Shown one piece after another: positions 1 through 5,081 of a DNA stretch of 5,081 nucleotides. A program made the translations under genes and the position numbers. This DNA is from Legionella genomosp. 1. GTDB lineage: Bacteria > Pseudomonadota > Gammaproteobacteria > Legionellales > Legionellaceae. The stretch spans positions 1-5,081 of the forward strand of contig CAMBDN010000187.1 in the NCBI GenBank assembly GCA_945865355.1, written 5' to 3'. The notes beneath the pieces are model-generated. The model did not search any database and was not told where the DNA came from. It was given only the letters and a program-made list of their open reading frames with translations. Numbering within the stretch: position 1 is the first letter of the stretch; the number at the start of each line of letters is the position of its first letter.

Positions 1-1649
1 TTGGTTTTACCACTAGTAATCCTCTTGATGCACGTTCAACTCTTTATTGTACTGATGTAGCAAAAATGGTTCAGGCGCCAATTCTTCATGTGAATGGAGA
101 TGATCCAGAGGCAGTTGTATTTGCAACCCGAATAGCATTTGAATATCGCATGAAGTTTAATCGAGATGTAGTCGTTGACTTGGTTTGCTATCGACGTCAT
201 GGGCATAATGAAGCGGATGAGCCATCAGTAACGCAACCAGCCATGTACAAAAAAATTAAATCGATGCGTCCATTGCGTGAAATCTATGCAGAACAATTAA
301 TTGCAGCCGGTTTAATTACTGTTGAAGAGGTTGATACGCTCATCGAATCTTACCGTAACAAATTAGATAAAGGTGAAGCCGTTGTTGATGTTGTGCGTGA
401 ACCGTATGAAGGTAAGATATCTGTTGACTGGACACCCTATATTAATGGTAGTTGGACAGATAAGGTCGATACCACGGTTAGCTTAGCAACGCTGCGAGAG
501 GTATCTAAAAAGCTGCAAATGTTACCAAAAGGGTTTGTATTGCATCCTGTTGTGCAGCGATTAATGGATGAACGCGCAAAGATGACCTTAGACGAAACGC
601 CTATGAATTGGGGTTACGCAGAAACCATGGCTTATGCTACCTTGGTCCATGAAGGTTATGGTGTACGTTTATCAGGCCAAGACTCAGGGCGAGGAACTTT
701 CGCACACCGTCATGCTGTTTTGCATGATTTAGAAACAGGCGACACGTTTACCCCCCTAGAAAACGTCGTTGCAGATCCTACGCGTCCATTTACAGTGATA
801 GACTCCGTTTTATCTGAAGAAGCTGTGCTAGCTTTTGAATATGGTTTTGCAGCGTCTGAGCCGACATTATTGGTATTATGGGAAGCGCAATTTGGTGATT
901 TTGCTAATGGTGCGCAAGTAGTAATTGACCAATTTATTAGTTCTGGTGAGCAAAAATGGGGTCGTTTATGTGGTTTGGTAATGTTGTTGCCACATGGCTA
1001 TGAGGGCCAAGGTCCTGAACATTCGTCTGCACGTCTTGAGCGATACATGCAGTTATGTGCGCAGCAAAATATGCAAGTGTGTACGCCAACTACACCGGCA
1101 CAAATGTTCCATTTGCTGAGAAGACAGCTGATCCGCACATTCCGTAAGCCATTGATTGTGATGACGCCAAAGAGTCTACTGCGACACAAGTTAGCCGTAT
1201 CTACGATGGCTGATTTAACCACTGGTGGATTTCAAACGGTTATTCCAGAAGTTGATAGTATGGATGCCGCAAAAGTGACGAGAATAGTGTTATGTTGCGG
1301 AAAAGTATATTATGACCTATTACAAAAGCGGCGTGATGATGGTTTAAAGCATGTTGCAATAGTGCGTATCGAGCAACTTTATCCGTTCCCTAAAAAAGCG
1401 TTGATAAGGGAATTATCAAAATACCCGAATGCAAAAGAAGTCATTTGGTGTCAAGAAGAGCCGCAAAATCAAGGGGTTTGGTTTTCATCACAACACAACA
1501 TGCGAGATTGTTTGCAGCCTGAACAGTCGTTGCATTATGCGGGCCGAGGTTTTGCAGCAGCTCCCGCAGCTGGGAGCCCCTATCTTCATGCTCAGCAACA
1601 GCTGGAGCTGGTTGTACAGGCTTTATTGGATACAGTAACTACAAAATAA
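1..1649 (+). CDS. sucA: 2-oxoglutarate dehydrogenase E1 component, 5'-truncated by window edge
   Basis: This is the thiamine-diphosphate-dependent E1o subunit, which decarboxylates 2-oxoglutarate and succinylates the lipoyl group of SucB in the cytoplasmic TCA complex. The frame is open from position 3 and begins GFTTSNPLDARS, the stretch that follows the thiamine-binding NNQ(V/I) motif in E. coli SucA; bases 1-2 finish that preceding codon. About 548 residues are visible; the E. coli protein is about 933, so roughly 370 N-terminal residues, including most of the thiamine/Mg site, lie upstream. Visible family signatures, in fragment numbering, are YRRHGHNEADEP (from ~63), SGQDSGRGTF (from ~224), EAQFGDFANGAQ (from ~294) and GYEGQGPEHSSARLER (from ~332), followed by the transketolase C-terminal domain with VRIEQLYPFP. 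The ATG at 66 is an internal Met (KMVQAP), not the start. No frameshift or lost motif is seen. sucB follows after 24 bp. Confidence 0.98.
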   Translation, partial: GFTTSNPLDARSTLYCTDVAKMVQAPILHVNGDDPEAVVFATRIAFEYRMKFNRDVVVDLVCYRRHGHNEADEPSVTQPAMYKKIKSMRPLREIYAEQLIAAGLITVEEVDTLIESYRNKLDKGEAVVDVVREPYEGKISVDWTPYINGSWTDKVDTTVSLATLREVSKKLQMLPKGFVLHPVVQRLMDERAKMTLDETPMNWGYAETMAYATLVHEGYGVRLSGQDSGRGTFAHRHAVLHDLETGDTFTPLENVVADPTRPFTVIDSVLSEEAVLAFEYGFAASEPTLLVLWEAQFGDFANGAQVVIDQFISSGEQKWGRLCGLVMLLPHGYEGQGPEHSSARLERYMQLCAQQNMQVCTPTTPAQMFHLLRRQLIRTFRKPLIVMTPKSLLRHKLAVSTMADLTTGGFQTVIPEVDSMDAAKVTRIVLCCGKVYYDLLQKRRDDGLKHVAIVRIEQLYPFPKKALIRELSKYPNAKEVIWCQEEPQNQGVWFSSQHNMRDCLQPEQSLHYAGRGFAAAPAAGSPYLHAQQQLELVVQALLDTVTTK

Positions 1650-1673
1650 TCTATTAAAAAAGAAGGTATCATC

Positions 1674-2885
1674 ATGTCAATTGAAGTTAAAGTGCCTAAC
1701 TTGCCTGAGTCAGTGGCTGATGCCACCATCGCTACGTGGCATAAAAAAATAGGGGATAAAGTTACCCGTGATGAGAACATTGTCGATTTAGAAACTGACA
1801 AGGTCGTGTTAGAAGTCCCCGCTCCTGCAGATGGTGTGTTACAGGAAATTTTATTTCAGGTAGGGGATACCGTGCATTCCGGTGAATTATTGGCACGAAT
1901 TGGTGCAGGTGCTGCAGCTGTGCCGTCATCACCCAGTAAAATGCAAGAGAATGAACAAGATGTTAGTGCGTTGGACGATAAATCAGCGAGTCCGGCTGTT
2001 AGACGTATGTTGGCTGAAAATGATTTGCAACCGAGTCAAATTAAAGGCTCTGGTAAAGATGGTCGAATAACGAAGGAAGATGTTGTTGCTTTTATTGAAT
2101 CGGGTCGTAATAAAAATACAGCTTCACCCTCTCTGTCTGCTGCTGAACCTAAAAAGACAGCATCTTTGACGGTAGCTGCAGGGGCACGCGAAGAACGTCG
2201 GGTTCCTATGTCGCGTTTACGTGCAAAGGTAGCCGAACGGTTGTTGGAAGCCCAACATAATGCAGCCATGTTAACTACCTTTAATGAGGTAAATTTAAAA
2301 GCGGTCATGGATTTACGCGCACAGTACAAAGATGGCTTTGAGAAAAAACATGGGGTAAAACTCGGTTTTATGTCATTTTTCACTAAGGCTGTTGTTGCGT
2401 CGCTCAAACGATTCCCTGCAGTCAATGCATCGATTGATGGACAAGATATTATCTATCATGGCTACTACGATATTGGTATTGCTGTATCCACGGAGCGTGG
2501 ATTGGTCGTTCCGGTGGTTAGAGATGCTGATCAATTGAGCATGGCAGAAATCGAACAATCTATTAGTGAGTCAGCTTCTCGGGCACGCTTAGGAAAGCTG
2601 TCTATGGAAGAGATGCAAGGTGGCACGTTCACTATTACCAATGGTGGTGTATTTGGATCTTTGTTGGCGACGCCAATCATCAATCCACCACAAACCGGTA
2701 TTTTAGGGATGCATAAAATCGAAGATCGACCGGTCGTTGAAAAAGGACAGATCGTGATTCGACCAATGATGTATGTTGCATTATCTTACGATCATCGGTT
2801 AATTGATGGGAAAGACTCAGTGCAATTTTTGGTGAGTATAAAGGAATTACTTGAAGATCCATCACGTTTATTACTCAATGTATAA
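1674..2885 (+). CDS. sucB: Dihydrolipoyllysine-residue succinyltransferase (E2o)
   Basis: This is the core subunit of the 2-oxoglutarate dehydrogenase complex. Its swinging lipoyl arm takes the succinyl group from SucA and passes it to CoA. It has 403 residues, against about 405 in E. coli. Domains in order: a single lipoyl domain (1-76) with the lipoylated lysine K43 in ETDKVVLEV; an Ala/Ser/Pro-containing linker (77-103); a peripheral subunit-binding domain (~104-142, SPAVRRMLAEN...GKDGRITKEDV) that holds E1/E3; a second flexible linker (~143-172); and the catalytic acyltransferase domain (~173-403). In the last, T322 (TITNGG) and H374/D378 in YDHRLIDG match the E. coli catalytic residues. 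The single lipoyl domain and the overall sequence fit E2o rather than pyruvate dehydrogenase E2. The start is supported by AGAAGG at 1661-1666, 7 bases before the ATG, and by the conserved N-terminus MSIEVKVPNLPESVADAT. No E3 gene follows; sucC comes next after a 63-bp hairpin-bearing gap. Confidence 0.98.
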   Translation: MSIEVKVPNLPESVADATIATWHKKIGDKVTRDENIVDLETDKVVLEVPAPADGVLQEILFQVGDTVHSGELLARIGAGAAAVPSSPSKMQENEQDVSALDDKSASPAVRRMLAENDLQPSQIKGSGKDGRITKEDVVAFIESGRNKNTASPSLSAAEPKKTASLTVAAGAREERRVPMSRLRAKVAERLLEAQHNAAMLTTFNEVNLKAVMDLRAQYKDGFEKKHGVKLGFMSFFTKAVVASLKRFPAVNASIDGQDIIYHGYYDIGIAVSTERGLVVPVVRDADQLSMAEIEQSISESASRARLGKLSMEEMQGGTFTITNGGVFGSLLATPIINPPQTGILGMHKIEDRPVVEKGQIVIRPMMYVALSYDHRLIDGKDSVQFLVSIKELLEDPSRLLLNV

Positions 2886-2929
2886 GGATCTGGAGCGGAA
2901 TAATATCCTATTATTGCGCTCACGTTCCT
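2885..2929 (+). repeat. Imperfect inverted repeat (hairpin) between sucB and sucC
   Basis: Two 21-base arms (2885-2905 and 2909-2929) are separated by a 3-base TCC loop, and 17 of the 21 opposed positions pair. The inner core is strongest: GAGCGGAATAATA (2893-2905) against TATTATTGCGCTC (2909-2921), with 12 of 13 pairs and one G/G mismatch. Outer AGGA/TCCT ends close the structure after a short internal mismatch zone. The left arm overlaps the last base of the sucB stop codon. No T-run follows on either strand, so it does not look like an intrinsic terminator. The sucC Shine-Dalgarno (about 2936-2940) lies outside the stem. In the transcript it could stabilise the 3' end of sucAB mRNA or be a processing site; that role is inferred, while the complementarity is read directly. 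Confidence 0.65.
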
Positions 2930-2948
2930 AATCTATAAGGTACCAATA

Positions 2949-4109
2949 ATGAATTTACATGAATACCAAGCCAAGCAATTGTTTGCTAGCCATGGCTTAC
3001 CCATTCCTCACGGTGAAGTAGCATACAATGTTGATGATGCACTACAAGTAGCATCACAATTACACACATCTCGCTGGGTAGTAAAAGCGCAAGTACATGC
3101 TGGCGGCCGAGGTAAAGCGGGTGGTGTTAAGTTAGTATCCACTAAAGATGAGTTAGCTACCTATGTTAAATCACTACTGGGAACCCGGTTGGTAACCTAC
3201 CAAACGGATGCTCATGGACAACCTGTTCGCGCGGTATTGGTTGAAGAAACCTGTGATATTGCTCGTGAGCTATATCTGGGTGCTGTTGTAGATAGAGCAA
3301 GCCGTCGAGTTGTGATTATGGCGTCTACAGAGGGTGGCGTTGAGATTGAAAAGGTTGCGGAAGAAACACCTGAGAAAATTTTTAAAATACAAATTGACCC
3401 ACTTGTTGGTGTTATGCCATTTCAATGCCGGGAAGTAGGATTTAAATTAGGGTTAACAGACGAACAAATAAAGCATTTTACGCATTTAATGATTGGTGTT
3501 GGTAAAATGTTTGTTGAATGTGATTTAAGTCTTTTAGAAATTAATCCTTTAGTGGTTACTAAAGCTGGCAAACTTGTTTGTTTAGATGGCAAGGTTACGA
3601 TCGACGACAATGCCCTCTATCGGCATCCTAAATTAAAAGCGATGCGTGATACGTCTCAAGAAGATGAGCGAGTGAATCTGGCTCATGATTGGGAGTTGAA
3701 TTATATTCCTCTCGATGGAGAAATTGGCTGCATGGTCAATGGTGCAGGTCTTGCTATGGCAACCATGGATGTGATCAAGTTATATGGTGGTGAGCCCGCG
3801 AATTTTCTTGATGTTGGTGGCGGTGCTACAAAAGAGCGCGTTAGCGAAGCGTTCAAGATTATACTTTCAGATGATAAGGTCAAGGGTATCTTGGTAAATA
3901 TCTTTGGAGGCATTGTTCGTTGCGATCTTATTGCTGAGGGTATTCTTGCTGCAGTGAAAGAGGTGAATGTTAACGTACCTGTCGTTGTGCGACTTGAAGG
4001 TAATAACGCTGTTTTAGGCGCCGACATTCTCAACAAAAGTGATCTCAACGTGATCGCTGCAAACAGTTTGACTGATGCGGCTAAGAAAATTGTCGCGGCT
4101 ATCGCATAA
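2949..4109 (+). CDS. sucC: Succinyl-CoA synthetase (ADP-forming) beta subunit
   Basis: This is the nucleotide-binding beta subunit of succinyl-CoA synthetase, which with SucD converts succinyl-CoA, phosphate and ADP/GDP to succinate, CoA and nucleotide triphosphate. It has 386 residues, against 388 in E. coli. The N-terminal ATP-grasp domain (~1-240) shows MNLHEYQAKQLF, K46 and the glycine-rich QVHAGGRGKAGG (48-59), and STEGGVEIEKVAEETP (126-141). E197, N199 and D213 (LLEINPLV, CLDG) match the phosphoryl-transfer glutamate and Mg ligands of the E. coli enzyme. Pro20 and Val113 are as in E. coli, favouring E. coli-like nucleotide use over a GTP-only form. The C-terminal CoA-ligase domain has GGEPANFLDVGGGA, NIFGGIVRCDLIA and VVRLEGNN. 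The start is supported by TAAGG at 2936-2940, 8 bases upstream, and the canonical N-terminus. sucD begins 19 bp after its stop. Confidence 0.98.
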   Translation: MNLHEYQAKQLFASHGLPIPHGEVAYNVDDALQVASQLHTSRWVVKAQVHAGGRGKAGGVKLVSTKDELATYVKSLLGTRLVTYQTDAHGQPVRAVLVEETCDIARELYLGAVVDRASRRVVIMASTEGGVEIEKVAEETPEKIFKIQIDPLVGVMPFQCREVGFKLGLTDEQIKHFTHLMIGVGKMFVECDLSLLEINPLVVTKAGKLVCLDGKVTIDDNALYRHPKLKAMRDTSQEDERVNLAHDWELNYIPLDGEIGCMVNGAGLAMATMDVIKLYGGEPANFLDVGGGATKERVSEAFKIILSDDKVKGILVNIFGGIVRCDLIAEGILAAVKEVNVNVPVVVRLEGNNAVLGADILNKSDLNVIAANSLTDAAKKIVAAIA

Positions 4110-4119
4110 AATTATTCCT

Positions 4120-4123
4120 GAGG
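4120..4123 (+). promoter_or_regulatory. Shine-Dalgarno that fixes the sucD start
   Basis: GAGG sits 5 bases before the ATG at 4129. It supports that codon over the in-frame upstream ATG at 4075, which lies inside sucC and would add 18 residues absent from known SucD proteins. Confidence 0.75.
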
Positions 4124-4128
4124 TTGAA

Positions 4129-5004
4129 ATGAGTATATTAGTAAACAAAAAAACAAAAGTTATTTGCCAAGGCTTCACTGGCAAACAAGGAACATTGCAT
4201 TCTGAGCAAGCCATTAGTTATGGTACTCACATGGTCGGTGGAGTAACTCCTGGCAAAGGTGGACAAAAGCATCTCGATTTACCCGTCTTTAATACAGTAC
4301 GAGAAGCTGTTGATGCAACGGGAGCTGATGCTACAGTGATCTATGTTCCTGCGCCATTCTGCAAAGATTCCATTTTAGAAGCCGCTGAGTGTGGGATTAA
4401 ACTGATCGTATGTATTACGGAAGGTGTTCCTGTACTGGATATGTTGCAAGTAAAACTGTATCTCGAAAACAATACAGACAGTCGATTGATTGGTCCAAAT
4501 TGTCCAGGCATCATCACTCCTGGCGCATGCAAAATTGGTATTATGCCGGGATCGATTCATTTACCAGGTAAAGTTGGTATTGTTTCTCGCTCAGGTACCC
4601 TTACTTACGAAGCGGTTAAGCAAACGACTGATAAGGGTTTTGGTCAAAGTACTTGCGTAGGTATTGGTGGCGATCCTATCCCTGGCATGTCCTTCATTGA
4701 CGTGCTTGCTCTTTTTGAACATGACGAGCAAACAGAGGCAATTATTCTCGTAGGAGAAATTGGTGGTACGGCAGAAGAAGAAGCTGCTGAATACATAAAA
4801 GCACATGTAAGCAAACCCGTTGTTTCCTACATTGCAGGTGTCACGGCTCCTGCAGGTAAACGAATGGGACATGCAGGCGCAATCATCTCCGGTGGGAAAG
4901 GCACCGCAGCTGATAAATTTGCAGCGCTTGAAGCAGCCGGTGTTAAAACGGTTCGCTCACCAGCAGAGTTGGGTGACGCTATAGCTGAAGTGACTGGTTG
5001 GTAA
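4129..5004 (+). CDS. sucD: Succinyl-CoA synthetase (ADP-forming) alpha subunit
   Basis: This is the catalytic alpha subunit that pairs with SucC; it binds CoA and carries the transiently phosphorylated histidine. It has 291 residues, against 289 in E. coli. The N-terminal Rossmann CoA-binding domain has CQGFTGKQGT (13-22) and GGVTPGKGG (37-45). The middle shows YVPAPFCKDSILEA and IGPNCPGIITPG (121-132). The ligase domain has SRSGTLTYEA (153-162), GIGGDPIPG and VGEIGGTAEEE, where E210 corresponds to E. coli Glu208 alpha. H248 in GKRMGHAGAI is the phosphohistidine (His246 in E. coli mature numbering). The start at 4129 gives MSILVNKKTKVICQGFTG, which aligns with the E. coli N-terminus; the frame extends upstream to an ATG at 4075, but that part merely overlaps the sucC end. 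The following gene starts one base beyond the stop, so transcription very probably continues. Confidence 0.98.
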   Translation: MSILVNKKTKVICQGFTGKQGTLHSEQAISYGTHMVGGVTPGKGGQKHLDLPVFNTVREAVDATGADATVIYVPAPFCKDSILEAAECGIKLIVCITEGVPVLDMLQVKLYLENNTDSRLIGPNCPGIITPGACKIGIMPGSIHLPGKVGIVSRSGTLTYEAVKQTTDKGFGQSTCVGIGGDPIPGMSFIDVLALFEHDEQTEAIILVGEIGGTAEEEAAEYIKAHVSKPVVSYIAGVTAPAGKRMGHAGAIISGGKGTAADKFAALEAAGVKTVRSPAELGDAIAEVTGW

Positions 5005-5005
5005 T

Positions 5006-5081
5006 ATGCATTGGAAGACAATCGCTGATATCCGTCGTGAGTATGGAAATTTGAGCCTTAGCGAAGAAGATGCAAGCGATT
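5006..5081 (+). CDS. pdxH: Probable pyridoxine/pyridoxamine 5'-phosphate oxidase, N-terminus only (3'-truncated)
   Basis: Twenty-five codons are visible before the window ends. They encode MHWKTIADIRREYGNLSLSEEDASD. The IAD(I/L)RREY...L element, followed by an acidic segment, is characteristic of the N-terminus of PdxH, the FMN enzyme that oxidises pyridoxine or pyridoxamine 5'-phosphate to pyridoxal 5'-phosphate. The FMN-binding core is out of view, so the call rests on this short motif alone. The start is well constrained: an in-frame TGA at 4991-4993 lies just upstream and no ATG, GTG or TTG occurs between it and the ATG at 5006. The gap to the sucD stop is a single base, and no strong Shine-Dalgarno is seen (only GGTTGG at 4996-5001, inside sucD), so translation may depend on ribosomes finishing sucD. 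Confidence 0.72.
   Translation, partial: MHWKTIADIRREYGNLSLSEEDASD

Noticed and set aside
66..68. ATG at 66 as a start codon for the first gene
   Set aside because: The same frame is open from position 3 and encodes conserved SucA sequence (GFTTSNPLDARS...), so this is an internal methionine of a gene cut by the window edge.
1560..1577. Inverted repeat GCTCCC/GGGAGC with a 6-base loop near the end of sucA
   Set aside because: It is inside the coding sequence (Ala/Pro/Gly codons), has only six pairs with no extension, and no T-run follows, so it is probably codon-driven chance.
2036..2425. 129-codon open frame on the minus strand inside sucB
   Set aside because: It lies wholly opposite a highly conserved gene and shows no recognisable domain; it reads as a shadow of sucB codons. 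The shorter minus-strand frames in sucA, sucC and sucD are rejected for the same reason.
2727..2736. Perfect 10-bp palindrome CGACCGGTCG inside sucB
   Set aside because: It is in a coding region, has a single copy, and no flanking structure; a short palindrome like this is expected by chance.
2893..2933. Intrinsic terminator between sucB and sucC
   Set aside because: The stem is present, but the bases after it are mixed sequence without a T-tract on either strand, and ending transcription there would cut off sucCD.
2911..2939. Possible promoter for sucC (TATAAG at 2934-2939 resembling a -10 box)
   Set aside because: The TTATTG at 2911-2916 is a poor -35, and the implied start would fall within a few bases of the sucC ATG and leave no leader; the TATAAGG is better explained by the ribosome site.
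4075..4128. Upstream ATG at 4075 as the sucD start
   Set aside because: It lies inside sucC, lacks family support for the extra 18 residues, and the ATG at 4129 has a GAGG 5 bases upstream and gives the canonical N-terminus.

Overview
This window is a stretch of a bacterial chromosome, almost certainly gammaproteobacterial. It carries the 2-oxoglutarate dehydrogenase and succinyl-CoA synthetase section of the TCA cycle in the order sucA (3' part), sucB, sucC, sucD, followed by the first 25 codons of what looks like pdxH. All genes are on the + strand. The proteins read as close relatives of the E. coli enzymes, with near-identical motifs and lengths within two residues for SucB, SucC and SucD. 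The moderate, somewhat AT-leaning composition and the YGNLSLSEED-type PdxH N-terminus recall Legionella-like gammaproteobacteria, but that placement is a guess from memory of family sequences.

Layout: positions 1-1649 hold the C-terminal ~548 residues of SucA (E1o). A 24-bp gap with a good Shine-Dalgarno leads to sucB (1674-2885, E2o). The 63-bp sucB-sucC gap is the only notable non-coding stretch. It is largely filled by an imperfect inverted repeat (2885-2929), which is itself bracketed by a 7-bp direct repeat. sucC (2949-4109) and sucD (4129-5004) are 19 bp apart. The pdxH-like reading frame opens one base after the sucD stop and runs off the window end. No gap exceeds 300 bases.

The genes work as a chain. 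SucA decarboxylates 2-oxoglutarate, SucB transfers the succinyl group to CoA, and SucCD converts succinyl-CoA to succinate with nucleotide triphosphate formation. The E3 subunit (dihydrolipoamide dehydrogenase) is not in the window and presumably lies elsewhere, as in many relatives. The tight spacing and absence of any intrinsic terminator suggest one transcript through sucABCD and into the following gene.

I found no undescribed system, mobile element, RNA gene or CRISPR array. The observations worth a second look are the sucB-sucC hairpin, its flanking direct repeat, and the near-abutting sucD-pdxH junction.
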